Shown here: in pieces, positions 17,267 through 25,752 of the stretch | How the letters are laid out: each line of letters begins with the position of its first letter | Position numbering within the stretch: position 1 is the first letter of the stretch | Assembly (NCBI RefSeq): GCF_024519285.1 | Contig: NZ_JAMZCY010000003.1 | Span: 62,001-126,000 of the forward strand | Length of the DNA stretch: 64,000 nucleotides | Direction of reading: 5' to 3' | DNA from: Cohnella sp. WQ 127256 | GTDB taxonomy: Bacteria > Bacillota > Bacilli > Paenibacillales > Paenibacillaceae | The notes under the pieces: model-generated | The model's database searches: none | Told to the model about the DNA's origin: nothing | The model's input: only the letters and a program-made list of their open reading frames with translations | Made by a program: the position numbers and the translations under genes

Positions 17267-18595
17267 ATGTTTATGACAATTAGAAAAATGCAAATGCTTC
17301 TGATCGTTCTGCTTATCGTTTCTATCGGGTTAGTCGGATGCGGCAAAAGTTCGTCAACTGGAAATGGCAATGGTAACGGTGAAAAATCCGCGGATAAAAT
17401 CACGTTGACGATCGGACATTTCGACATTGACGATAACGGCGCTATATTTCGGGATGCCTTGGAGAAGTTCCGCAAGGAGCATCCCGAGGTCAATCTCGTC
17501 GAAGAAGCGATTCCGCACGATCCTTACCGAGTGAAAATGACGACGTTAGGCGCCTCGGGAAATTTGCCCGACTTGTTTGTGGCGAACGGCTCGATGCTGC
17601 TCGACTACATTCCGAAAGGCTACGTAGGATCGTACAACGAAGCATTGAATCAGGACGCTGAATGGAAAAACGGCTTTCTGCCGAACAGCTTCGACGAATT
17701 TACGACCGACGGCCAAATTTACGGCGTACCGACAGCGATGTTCTCCGTTCATGTTATTTACTATAACAAAGAGTTGTTCGAGAAAGCGGGCATCGCTTCG
17801 TTCCCGCAAACGTGGGAGGAATTCACTGCAGCGATCGGCAAACTTAAGGACAGCGGGTTAACCCCGATCGCAATGGGCAACAAGTCGAACGTACCGGTCG
17901 GCTCGGTCCTGTTCGGCACATTGGCTGACCGCTATACGGGTACGGATTGGTTCAAGGCCATGAAGGAAGGAACGGCGAAGTTTACGGACCCTGAATTCGT
18001 AAATGCCTTGAAAGCGCTTCAAGAGTTGTCGAAAATAGGTGCGTTCAATCCTGACATTAACAGCATCGACGGCGATCAGGCGCGGACCTTGTATTTCAAC
18101 AAGCAAGCGGCCATGATGGTTGACGGCGCTTGGGCGGTCACCAATATTTCCCGCGACGCTCCTGAGGATATTGAGAGCGCGACCGGAATGGCGATTCTTC
18201 CATCCGTTCCGGGTGGAAAGGGCGACCCGATGTCCGTTGCGGGTGGTTCCGGCTGGTCGTTGGCATTCAATGCGAAGCTGACCGGAGCGAAGAAAGACGC
18301 GGCGATCTCTTTGATCAAGAGTGTGTCCGGCCAGGAGTACGGCAGAGTGAAAATCGAGCATAACGGACAGCCTCCCGTTAAGGTGAAAGAGTATGACCAA
18401 TCGAAGCTTTCTCCGCTTGCCGTCGATTATTTCAAACTGATGAGCGACAAGAAGTTCTCGCCGATCTACGATATCCAACTTGCTCCGGCATTGGTCGAAG
18501 TCATCTATAAGGGAATTCAGGACCTGCTGATCGGAGGCGTCACTCCCGAAGATCTAGCCAAGAAAATCCAAACCGTAAGAGATACGCAGAAATAA
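17267..18595 (+). CDS. CUT1 extracellular sugar-binding lipoprotein
   Basis: Family 1 solute-binding protein, 442 residues. Signal peptide with lipobox LVGC (Cys near 25), a Gly/Asn-rich linker, then a bilobed domain with YGVPTAMFSVHVIYYNKELFEKAG, TPIAMGN and AAMMVDGAWAV, all usual in oligosaccharide or glycoside binders. ATG at 17267 follows CGGAGGGG. Partner of the permeases at 18685 and 19557. There is no ATPase gene in this or the other three CUT1 modules, so a shared MsmX-like ATPase elsewhere must energise them (family knowledge). A stem-loop follows the stop. Confidence 0.93.
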   Translation: MFMTIRKMQMLLIVLLIVSIGLVGCGKSSSTGNGNGNGEKSADKITLTIGHFDIDDNGAIFRDALEKFRKEHPEVNLVEEAIPHDPYRVKMTTLGASGNLPDLFVANGSMLLDYIPKGYVGSYNEALNQDAEWKNGFLPNSFDEFTTDGQIYGVPTAMFSVHVIYYNKELFEKAGIASFPQTWEEFTAAIGKLKDSGLTPIAMGNKSNVPVGSVLFGTLADRYTGTDWFKAMKEGTAKFTDPEFVNALKALQELSKIGAFNPDINSIDGDQARTLYFNKQAAMMVDGAWAVTNISRDAPEDIESATGMAILPSVPGGKGDPMSVAGGSGWSLAFNAKLTGAKKDAAISLIKSVSGQEYGRVKIEHNGQPPVKVKEYDQSKLSPLAVDYFKLMSDKKFSPIYDIQLAPALVEVIYKGIQDLLIGGVTPEDLAKKIQTVRDTQK

Positions 18596-18612
18596 CAAAG
18601 CTGCCGGAAGAC

Positions 18613-18660
18613 TAAGCGATAGCGAAGCCGGGGGAGCACCGCACCCCCGAGCCTCGCTTA
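18613..18660 (+). terminator. stem-loop between binding protein and permease genes
   Basis: Nested inverted repeats TAAGCGA/TCGCTTA (18613-18619, 18654-18660) around GGGGG/CCCCC. No long T run, so it may stabilise or partly terminate the message and raise binding protein over permease. Confidence 0.6.
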
Positions 18661-18684
18661 TCTTTCAGGAGAGGAGTGTATGGT

Positions 18685-19560
18685 ATGAGCAATAGCCGAC
18701 TTTTCAAGCTGCGAGCCGGGCCGGCGTTTCGTTATTTGGTTCCTATTTTTTCAGTTTACGCATTTACCGTATTGCTGCCATTGCTGATTTCGATGTATTA
18801 CAGCATACACAATGAAGGGAGCACCAAGTTTGTCGGGCTGCAAAATTACATCGCGCTCGCGAAGGACAATGACTTCTGGTTTGCGCTTAAAAATAACGTC
18901 ATCATTACTATCTTCGCTGTCATAGGACAGGTCGGAATCGCTTTTGTAATCGCCTCCTTTTTTATGACCAAGCTGCTCAAGCTGGAGGGCTTTCACCGTC
19001 TCGTTATCTTTTTACCGGTCGTTCTGGCTCCGGTCGTAACCGGCTACTTGTGGTCGCTAATCTACAACTATCGCATGGGAGTGCTAAACTGGCTATTAAA
19101 TCTCTTTCATATAGATCCCGTATTATGGCTGGATAATCCCAACTATGTGCTGTATTCGGTATCGGTTCCGCTTGTCTGGCAATATATCGGATTGTATTTC
19201 ATTATTTTTTTGGCGGGAATGCAAAATATCTCGAAGGAAGTGCTCGAAGCGAGCGAAATCGACGGAGCCACGTGGTTCAAGAAAACGGTGTACGTCATCC
19301 TGCCTTTGTTGAAAAACGTAATGAACGTTGCTCTTATTCTCTGTATCACCGGAACGTTGAAAATATTCGATCATATTTACGTCATGACGGGCGGAGGACC
19401 CGGCCGAAGCTCGATGGTAATGGCCCAATACGCCTATAACAACGCCTTCACGATGAGTCGATTGAGCTATGGAAGCACGATTTCCATCGGAATGCTTATC
19501 TTGTGCGCAATTATCGTTCTAGCAATGTCGAGATGGATTGGCGGTGAGGCGGAAAAATGA
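18685..19560 (+). CDS. CUT1 sugar ABC transporter permease (MalF/UgpA type)
   Basis: About 291 residues with six predicted membrane helices; the ATPase-contact EAA loop is EASEIDGATWFKKTVYVILP, and GGPGRSSMVMAQYAYNNAF is typical of the MalF-side permease. A GTG at 18676 is possible, but ATG at 18685 is better spaced from AGGAGAGGAG. Overlaps the next permease by four bases (ATGA), so the two are translated together. Confidence 0.92.
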   Translation: MSNSRLFKLRAGPAFRYLVPIFSVYAFTVLLPLLISMYYSIHNEGSTKFVGLQNYIALAKDNDFWFALKNNVIITIFAVIGQVGIAFVIASFFMTKLLKLEGFHRLVIFLPVVLAPVVTGYLWSLIYNYRMGVLNWLLNLFHIDPVLWLDNPNYVLYSVSVPLVWQYIGLYFIIFLAGMQNISKEVLEASEIDGATWFKKTVYVILPLLKNVMNVALILCITGTLKIFDHIYVMTGGGPGRSSMVMAQYAYNNAFTMSRLSYGSTISIGMLILCAIIVLAMSRWIGGEAEK

Positions 19561-20399
19561 AGAAACACACTTCTTTGACGGTAAAACTGGGGTATGCGGG
19601 AACGAATTTGATGGTTTTTCTTTTTTCCTTGTCCGCGCTGTTTCCGATCGTCTGGATGCTGTATACGTCTTTGAAAACAAATAAGGAATTCAGCTTAAGC
19701 ACGATGTCGATTCCTTCAAGCCCGACGTTGGTGAATTATGTGAACGCCTTCAATATTGGAAATATCGGTTCCGCGATTTTCAGCAGCGTGCTCAACACAA
19801 TCATTACGGTTCCGTTGATCATTATATGCTCATTCGTCATCGGCTATTTTTTTTCCAGAATCGAATTCAAGGGCAAGAAAATCATGATGCTGCTGTTCCT
19901 GGCCGGCATGATGATTCCGATTCACGCGCTGCTTGTGCCGCTATTCGTGCAGTTCAAGTGGATGGGGATGCTGGATAATCGGTTCACGCTAATTCTTCCG
20001 TATATCGCGTTTAATGTGCCAGTGGCGATTTTCCTATTCGACAGCTTCATTAAAGGAATATCTAAGGAAATTGAAGAGGCAGCTTATATGGACGGAAGCT
20101 CCTTCGATTACACAATGTTCAGGGTTATCTTTCCGATCTGTCTGCCGATCATGTCGACGGTTGCGATTCTGAGCATTCTCGGCACATGGAACGAGTTTTC
20201 GTTCGCGCTCGTGCTGAATAAATCGTCCGAGCTATTCACGCTTCCGATTTGGCTGACCTTCTTCAGCGGCCAACATACGACGGATTATACGGGCAAAATT
20301 GCCGGTCTCGTTATAACCTCGCTGCCTATTATTGTCATGTATTTATTTTTCAGCAAGAAGATTATGACGGGCATGACCGCCGGAGCGGTAAAAGGCTGA
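19557..20399 (+). CDS. CUT1 sugar ABC transporter permease (MalG/UgpE type)
   Basis: A 280-residue inner-membrane permease, second half of the channel. EAA loop EIEEAAYMDGSSFDYTMFRVIFP, and the C terminus MTGMTAGAVKG is the typical end of MalG-like proteins. Start overlaps the stop of the preceding permease. The next gene is 115 bases away and is preceded by the repeated motif at 20405, so a new transcript may begin there. Confidence 0.93.
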   Translation: MKKHTSLTVKLGYAGTNLMVFLFSLSALFPIVWMLYTSLKTNKEFSLSTMSIPSSPTLVNYVNAFNIGNIGSAIFSSVLNTIITVPLIIICSFVIGYFFSRIEFKGKKIMMLLFLAGMMIPIHALLVPLFVQFKWMGMLDNRFTLILPYIAFNVPVAIFLFDSFIKGISKEIEEAAYMDGSSFDYTMFRVIFPICLPIMSTVAILSILGTWNEFSFALVLNKSSELFTLPIWLTFFSGQHTTDYTGKIAGLVITSLPIIVMYLFFSKKIMTGMTAGAVKG

Positions 20400-20404
20400 C
20401 AAGG

Positions 20405-20445
20405 ATCGTTGTTTTGGACAAAAAACAAGTGTTGGCGATAAAGAC
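20405..20445 (+). promoter_or_regulatory. repeated upstream motif, copy 2
   Basis: Starts ATCGTTGTTTTGGACAAAAA and ends GATAAAGAC, aligned over about 40 bases with the copy at 15301. It lies about 70 bases before the next ribosome site. Conservation between two leaders of one cluster points to a common regulator. Confidence 0.5.
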
Positions 20446-20514
20446 CGGTCGATGTGTCTGATTTTATACTGAGGTAGGAATACGATCTTTACTATGCGTA
20501 GCGGAGGTTTAACT

Positions 20515-21378
20515 ATGTCTAATTTCAAAGGAAGCATTGCGGTACACGCGATTACGTGGGGAGAGGATCATTTCAAGGCACTGGAGGAGGCATCCAAGCT
20601 CGGCTACCGGGCGATAGAGCCGTGGGCGTCGTTCGTTCTCTCCTATGAGGATCGAATAGAGGAATTCAAGGAAATTTTGAACCGGCATAATCTTACAATG
20701 ACCGGCCTTTATGGAGGCGCATCCGGGGGGATGAACCGGAGATTCGGGAACCCGGAGGCTCGCCAGGAAATCGTCGATTACAACGTTCGTCTGGCCCGCG
20801 TCATCGCCAAGTGTGGAGCCGAGCATTTGGTGTTCGGCCCCGGCGGTCCCCGCCAGAAGCCGACGAGCTTGGAGGAGCTGAAGCAAGCTGCGGTGACTAT
20901 TAACGAGGCGGCAAAAAGAACGTTCGAGCTTGGAGTTAAAGCCTGCCTGCATCCGCACTTATGGACTGAGGTACAGGACGAGAATGAGCTCGACGAGCTG
21001 ATGAGCTTATGCGACCCTGAAGTGGTGTTTTTTGCGCCGGATTCGGCTCATTTGACCGGAGCGGGCATGGACCCAGCAGCGATCATTAGGAAGTACCGAG
21101 ATCGGGTCGCCTATGTGCATTTGAAGGATTTGACTTCCAAAGAGGCGACGAAAGAGGACTTCCCGATGCTGATGGGCAATGAGGCGCTTCCCGTATTTTG
21201 CGAGCTTGGGCTTGGTTCTATCGATTTCCCGCCGATCATCGAAGCTTTGAACGAAATCGGTTATCAGGGCTGGATGACCGTCGAAATCGATCAGTCGACG
21301 AGCACCCCGATGCAGAGCTTGCAAATTTGCCGCGATTTTGTTGAGCAACAGCTGAACATTCCGGTCAGGGGAGCGTGA
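20515..21378 (+). CDS. TIM-barrel sugar phosphate isomerase/epimerase family protein
   Basis: About 287 residues, AP_endonuc_2 barrel related to IolE/IolH-type proteins. Candidate ligands: His in CLHPHLWTE (Glu follows), Asp/His in FAPDSAHLTGAG, His in AYVHLKDLT, and the terminal Glu in WMTVEIDQST. ATG at 20515 is preceded by GCGGAGG; an ATG at 20494 lies before that site and is rejected. Eight bases before an oxidoreductase gene, a pairing common in inositol and keto-glycoside catabolism. Specific reaction unknown. Confidence 0.86.
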   Translation: MSNFKGSIAVHAITWGEDHFKALEEASKLGYRAIEPWASFVLSYEDRIEEFKEILNRHNLTMTGLYGGASGGMNRRFGNPEARQEIVDYNVRLARVIAKCGAEHLVFGPGGPRQKPTSLEELKQAAVTINEAAKRTFELGVKACLHPHLWTEVQDENELDELMSLCDPEVVFFAPDSAHLTGAGMDPAAIIRKYRDRVAYVHLKDLTSKEATKEDFPMLMGNEALPVFCELGLGSIDFPPIIEALNEIGYQGWMTVEIDQSTSTPMQSLQICRDFVEQQLNIPVRGA

Positions 21379-21385
21379 CTCCGTC

Positions 21386-22552
21386 ATGACGGTTAGTAAA
21401 AAGGTGCGCATCGGCATGATCGGCTATAAGTTCATGGGTAAAGCACATAGCCATGCTTATCGAGATTTGCCCTTTTTCTTCGATACAGATGTTGAGCCAG
21501 TGCTGCAAACGCTTGTCGGACGGGATCAGAACGCTGTTAGGCTCGCTGCGGAGAAGCTAGGATGGTTATCTTACGAAACGGACTGGCGACGTTTGCTGGA
21601 GAGGGACGATATTGATGTTATCGACATCGGCACTCCGAACGACTCGCATGCGGAGATCGCCATTGCCGCGGCGAAAGCAGGTAAGCACGTTCTCTGCGAG
21701 AAACCGCTCGCGATGAATGTCCTACAAGCCAAGGAAATGTGGAAAGCCGCGGAGCAAGCGGGCATCGTCCATATGATTTGCCACAACTATCGATTCGCGC
21801 CGGCCGTGCAGTGGGCGAAGAAGCTTATTCAGGAGGGCGTATTGGGGGACATTTATCATTTTCGCGCCCAATACTTGCAAGATTGGATTATGGACCCCGC
21901 GTTCCCGCTCGTGTGGCGTATGAGGAAGGAAGTAACCGGATCCGGAACGCTGGGCGATCTGATGGCGCATTCCATCGACCTGGCTAGGTTCTTGGTAGGG
22001 GAAATCTACGAAGTGTCCGGTCTGATGGAAACGTTCATTAAGACAAGGCCAGTCGGCGAAATGTCTGGGGGATTGGAGGCAGCGACCAGCGACGGCTCCT
22101 ATGCCGAGGTGGATGTGGACGATGCGGCAGCCGCGTTGGCGAGATTCGAGAACGGAGCCGTAGGCGTGTTCGAAGCGACTCGCTTCGCCAAAGGGAATCG
22201 CAACGGAAACCGTATCGAGATCAACGGCTCGAAGGGTTCGATCCGTTGGGGGATGGATCAGATGAACAACCTTGAACTATACTTGGAGAATGATCCTCTA
22301 GGCATTCAGGGCTTTCGGACAATTAACTGTACAGAGGGCGTACACCCCTATGCAGGAGCTTATTGGCCTGCGGGGCATTCGATCGGATACGAGCATACGT
22401 TTATTAATTTGATGCACGAGTTTATGCGGGGAATTTCCGGAAAAGGCGACAAGCCTTCTCCCAGCTTCGAGGACGGATATCGGAATCAAGTCGTTCTGGA
22501 CGCCATCGAGCAATCGGCGATTACAGGCTCGAAGGTTGCCATAACCTATTAG
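21386..22552 (+). CDS. Gfo/Idh/MocA-family oxidoreductase
   Basis: A 388-residue NAD(P)-dependent sugar or inositol oxidoreductase. GMIGYKFMGKAHSHAY is the nucleotide-binding loop (GxxGxxG variant), HVLCEKPLAMN carries the EKP lysine, and GSGTLGDLMAHSIDLARFL carries the conserved Asp/His near residue 190. ATG at 21386 has a weak, distant AGGGGAG. Paired with the epimerase-like gene upstream, it may oxidise a sugar at C3 (inference from described Gfo/Idh plus TIM-barrel pairs). Confidence 0.88.
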   Translation: MTVSKKVRIGMIGYKFMGKAHSHAYRDLPFFFDTDVEPVLQTLVGRDQNAVRLAAEKLGWLSYETDWRRLLERDDIDVIDIGTPNDSHAEIAIAAAKAGKHVLCEKPLAMNVLQAKEMWKAAEQAGIVHMICHNYRFAPAVQWAKKLIQEGVLGDIYHFRAQYLQDWIMDPAFPLVWRMRKEVTGSGTLGDLMAHSIDLARFLVGEIYEVSGLMETFIKTRPVGEMSGGLEAATSDGSYAEVDVDDAAAALARFENGAVGVFEATRFAKGNRNGNRIEINGSKGSIRWGMDQMNNLELYLENDPLGIQGFRTINCTEGVHPYAGAYWPAGHSIGYEHTFINLMHEFMRGISGKGDKPSPSFEDGYRNQVVLDAIEQSAITGSKVAITY

Positions 22553-22594
22553 AAAAGCTTCAACGGACGAGAAGTCAGTCAGGAGGTCTATGCG

Positions 22595-23485
22595 ATGGTT
22601 GAGTCGTGGATGAACAGCATATCCCCTTTCGTCAGAGCCGCGAGAATCATGAAATCCAGCTCGTTAACCGGGGAATGGATGGATCACGATCACGTTTTTA
22701 CGTATATCGAGCAAGGGGAAGCAGAGTTTTTCCTGAGCGGCGTGAAATATGAGGCTCGGGAGGGCGATATTTTGCTTATGCATCCCTTCATGTCTCATAT
22801 CATTAGATCGACCTCGTCCGTCCCGTTGATTCAATATATTTTTCACTTTGATCTATTTTACGACGAAGAGCGGAGCTTGCTGAAATATACGAACGCGACA
22901 AAGCGGATGAGAAAGAAGGTCGTCGACAGGGAGATGAAGCTGACCTCGATCGTTCCGATCTCCCATTTGCAATTGGCGGATAGGATCGATTTGAAGAAGC
23001 GGTTTCTGCTGCTGCATAAGGAGTTTCTAGATAAACGGCCGAGCGGCTCCCTGATGATGAAAGCCATTTGCCTGGAATTGCTACACGTCTTTTTGAAAAA
23101 TCAAGCGGATCGCAAGGATGACGAAGGCAAAATGACAAAAGGATGGGCGTTTATCGAAAGAGCGATTAACTATATTCACGATTGCTTTTCCGACCCTCAG
23201 CTTAACAACGCGTCGATCAGCGAGCATGTCGGGGTATCCACGAACCATTTGTCTCATTTGTTCAAGAAGCAGCTTGGCATATCGATTCATAAATACGTGA
23301 CGCATATTCGGATTGAGCAAGCGAAAAAAAGAATCGTCGACGGAAAGCTTACCTTGACCGAAGTTGCGGATGAGGTCGGATTTTCCAGCATCCATTTGTT
23401 CAGCCGGTCGTTCAAAGCAACGGTCGGAATTATACCCAGCAAGTTCGCGGCGATGCAATCCGCATTCATAAACGAAAATCGATAA
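22595..23485 (+). CDS. AraC-family transcriptional regulator
   Basis: A 296-residue regulator: N-terminal cupin sugar-sensing domain (about 25-110, with FTYIEQGEAEFFLSG and GDILLMHPF), and two HTH motifs in the last 100 residues (INNASISEHVGVSTNHLSHL-like and LTEVADEVGFSSIHLFSRSF). CAGGAGGTC lies before the ATG. Embedded in the cluster, it probably activates it in response to the imported sugar, perhaps via the motif found at 15301 and 20405 (inference). Confidence 0.92.
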   Translation: MVESWMNSISPFVRAARIMKSSSLTGEWMDHDHVFTYIEQGEAEFFLSGVKYEAREGDILLMHPFMSHIIRSTSSVPLIQYIFHFDLFYDEERSLLKYTNATKRMRKKVVDREMKLTSIVPISHLQLADRIDLKKRFLLLHKEFLDKRPSGSLMMKAICLELLHVFLKNQADRKDDEGKMTKGWAFIERAINYIHDCFSDPQLNNASISEHVGVSTNHLSHLFKKQLGISIHKYVTHIRIEQAKKRIVDGKLTLTEVADEVGFSSIHLFSRSFKATVGIIPSKFAAMQSAFINENR

Positions 23486-23500
23486 CGGAGGCAGATAAAG

Positions 23501-24535
23501 ATGACGAATTTCAAATTTTCGGTTGGCCCATGGAACGTACATGAAGGAGCGGACGCATTCGGTCCCGAAGTAAGAACATCTATTTCTTTAGAGCAGAAGC
23601 TGGCTAAATTCAAGGAAATCGGGTTTACGGGTATTCAGTTTCACGATGACGACGCCGTGCCGGATATGAATGACTTGTCGGAAAGCCAAATCAAGTCGCG
23701 GGCGAGGGAATTGAAGCAGCACTTAGACTCACAAGGCTTGGAAGCCGAATTTGTCGCTCCGCGCCTGTGGATGGACGGGAGAACGATCGATGGCGGTTAC
23801 ACTTCCAATTCGGCGGAGGACAGAGAGTTTGCGTTATGGAGGTCATTGCGGTCCATCGATATCGCAAGAGAGCTTGGTTCCGATCGTCTGGTGCTATGGC
23901 TGGCGAGGGAAGGCACGTTGTGCGCGGAGAGCAAGGACCCGGTCCTCAGCATGCAGCGCTTGCGCGATGCGGTAAATACGATGTTGGCCTACGATCCAGG
24001 TATCCGCATTCTGATCGAGCCGAAGCCGAACGAACCAATCGACCGCAGCTTCGTTCCGACGGTCGGACACGTGCTCGGTTTTGCAGCCGGAACCGCCGAT
24101 CCAAGCCGAGTCGGTGCTTTGCTGGAATCCGCTCATGCGGTGCTTGCCGGTCTTGATCCCGCTTTGGAAATGGCTTTCTGCTTGGCGCACAGCAAATTAT
24201 GGGGCGTCCATCTGAATGATCAAAACGGGCTTCGATACGATCAGGATAAGTCGTTCGGAGTCGAAAATTTGCGCTCTGCCTTTAACCAGGTTAAAGTGCT
24301 TATGGACAGCGGATACGGCAGCAAGGGCGAATACGTCGGTCTTGATGTCAAGGCTATGAGAACGCAATCCGGAGAACTGTCGTATGCTCATTTGGAAAAT
24401 AGCTTGAAAATGGTCAAATTGCTAGAGTCCAAGGTTCGACGTTTGGATAAGGGGCTAGTGTCTAGCTATCAGTCTTCCAGAAATTACGAAGCGCTTGAGA
24501 TGTATATCATGGAGCTTTTATTGGGTGAAAAATAA
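23501..24535 (+). CDS. short xylose-isomerase-like TIM-barrel protein
   Basis: A 344-residue protein with class I xylose isomerase signatures: GFTGIQFHDDDAVP, LVLWLAREG, LIEPKPNEP (Glu/Lys pair that binds metal and substrate), a LLESAHAVLAG block matching the NVEVNHATLAGH region, and WGVHLNDQNG (catalytic Asp region). It is shorter than the usual about 390-440 residues and matches the compact actinobacterial-type or related isomerases. Sixteen bases after the AraC gene with GGAGG upstream. It may isomerise xylose or another aldose released by the cluster; true XylA identity is not certain. Confidence 0.8.
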   Translation: MTNFKFSVGPWNVHEGADAFGPEVRTSISLEQKLAKFKEIGFTGIQFHDDDAVPDMNDLSESQIKSRARELKQHLDSQGLEAEFVAPRLWMDGRTIDGGYTSNSAEDREFALWRSLRSIDIARELGSDRLVLWLAREGTLCAESKDPVLSMQRLRDAVNTMLAYDPGIRILIEPKPNEPIDRSFVPTVGHVLGFAAGTADPSRVGALLESAHAVLAGLDPALEMAFCLAHSKLWGVHLNDQNGLRYDQDKSFGVENLRSAFNQVKVLMDSGYGSKGEYVGLDVKAMRTQSGELSYAHLENSLKMVKLLESKVRRLDKGLVSSYQSSRNYEALEMYIMELLLGEK

Positions 24536-24564
24536 AGAAAGCCTTGATGGCTAGATCCTGAACT

Positions 24565-24614
24565 GAGACCCGAAAGATGGACACTTTGAAAAAAAGTGAC
24601 CTCTCTTGGGTCTC
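24565..24614. repeat. nested inverted-repeat element, possible terminator or IS remnant
   Basis: GAGACCC (24565-24571) and GGGTCTC (24608-24614) enclose CACTTT/AAAGTG around an A-rich loop. The block lies between convergent genes. It can fold as a terminator for either, but the inner TGGACACTTT...AAAGTG resembles ends seen in IS3-like elements (from memory). No transposase is present. Confidence 0.45.
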
Positions 24615-24641
24615 TTGACGTTTACTATCGATGTACAAGAT

Positions 24642-25250
24642 TCAATCCTCTAACTTGCCCAGTATGTGAAACAGCTTCCCAAGTTGCACGGATATGCAAG
24701 GGAAACGTGAAGATAATAGGATATGGGCAGAACCGTAGGTTTGCTCCAGAATGTACTTCCCTTCATGAAGCACGAATTGATCAATGGTCCGATGATGACT
24801 GTCTACAATCCAATATTCATGGACGCCGAAGCGCTCGTATAGCGCCTTCTTGCGTACCTTGTCGTGCGTTCCGGTACTTGGGGATAGTATTTCAACGAGC
24901 AGATCGGGTACGCCTTCAATTCGTGTGCGGAGTATAGAATGATTCTCATTGGATACATAGATAAGGTCCGGCTGCACGATATTGTCTTTATCCAAGTGTA
25001 CATCCATAGGCGCTACGATTATTGTGCCAGTAGCGTGACAGGTGGAGTATAGATCACTACAGAGCTGAGTAACAAGGAGTTGATGTTGAAGAGTGGGGGA
25101 TGGCTGACAATCATAGCGAATACCTTCGATGATTTCATATCTTTCCTCGATGAGAGGCTGATCTATAGGTGGTTCAATATTAGCAGTCTCATGCTCATAA
25201 ACATCGGATTGCTCTTTGACAAGGGTTTTCTTTTTCCGCATATCATTCAT
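24642..25250 (-). CDS. Uma2-family (DUF820) putative restriction endonuclease
   Basis: A 202-residue PD-(D/E)XK-fold protein. YEIIEGIRYD opens the domain, VQPDLIYVS supplies the Asp, LLVEILSPST the Glu, and the KVRKKALYERFGVHEYWIVD block is the family hallmark. Uma2 proteins are abundant in cyanobacteria and some Bacillota, often mobile, and their physiological role is poorly known. It stands alone among sugar genes on the opposite strand with repeats on both sides, suggesting acquisition. A GGGGGAGTGGG ribosome site precedes the ATG at 25250. Confidence 0.9.
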   Translation of the reverse strand: MNDMRKKKTLVKEQSDVYEHETANIEPPIDQPLIEERYEIIEGIRYDCQPSPTLQHQLLVTQLCSDLYSTCHATGTIIVAPMDVHLDKDNIVQPDLIYVSNENHSILRTRIEGVPDLLVEILSPSTGTHDKVRKKALYERFGVHEYWIVDSHHRTIDQFVLHEGKYILEQTYGSAHILLSSRFPCISVQLGKLFHILGKLED

Positions 25251-25446
25251 TCGAGCCCACTCCCCCTATAATATGAAATTCATATAAATTATACCATTAT
25301 AGAAGCTGTTCATGTCGCCTGACGATAATCAAAGGGCTGTCCCAAAGAGCTAGCTTAGCTCACTAGTGGGGCAGCTAGTTTATTTCCCGCGATAACTGGA
25401 TTTATCCCGTTATTCCTGAAGAAAAGGGCCTTCATTAGAGAACGAA

Positions 25447-25573
25447 ATGGAAATATACAGTTATATGGCCTGCTGATTGCTAAAAGTCGTCCACTAGGCG
25501 CCAATCAACTGTATATTTCCATCTAATCTCTGTTCTATACTCAAACCTAGCTCTATTAGCTGTATATTTCCAG
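25447..25573. repeat. three-copy inverted/direct repeat TGTATATTTCC in a 515-bp gene-free stretch
   Basis: ATGGAAATATACAGTT (25447-25462) is the exact reverse complement of AACTGTATATTTCCAT (25507-25522); a third, shorter copy GCTGTATATTTCCAG is at 25559-25573. The surrounding gap 25251-25765 has no supported gene. It also contains GGGCTGTCCC near 25350 with a nearby GGGGCAGC, another possible hairpin. The layout suggests a small non-coding repeat element. Confidence 0.6.
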
Positions 25574-25712
25574 ATAGCAGCCCCGTGGATAAGGGGAACT
25601 CAGCTCGGGATTAATTGGGGGTATATGCCTATCATAGCGAGCTGGAGTCCGAGACAAGTATCCATCTATCCCAAGATGTCGTCAGTTTATGTTAGAGTCG
25701 TTTTTGGATTTC

Positions 25713-25752
25713 AAAAAACCGTCAGGGATGAACTTATCCCTGATGGTTTTTG
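25713..25752 (-). terminator. terminator of the AraC gene at 25766
   Basis: Stem AAAAACCGTCAGGGA with TCCCTGATGGTTTTT, one G:T pair, A/T-rich ends. The 5' flank GAGTCGTTTTTGGATTTCAA is close to the flank of the terminator at 15210, so the two may be copies of one element. Confidence 0.78.

Noticed and set aside
17858..18478. 206-codon minus-strand frame inside the binding-protein gene
   Set aside because: Shadow of a clear lipoprotein gene; no motif.
24596..24937. 113-codon plus-strand frame opposite the Uma2 gene
   Set aside because: No motif and overlaps the conserved catalytic region of the Uma2 gene.
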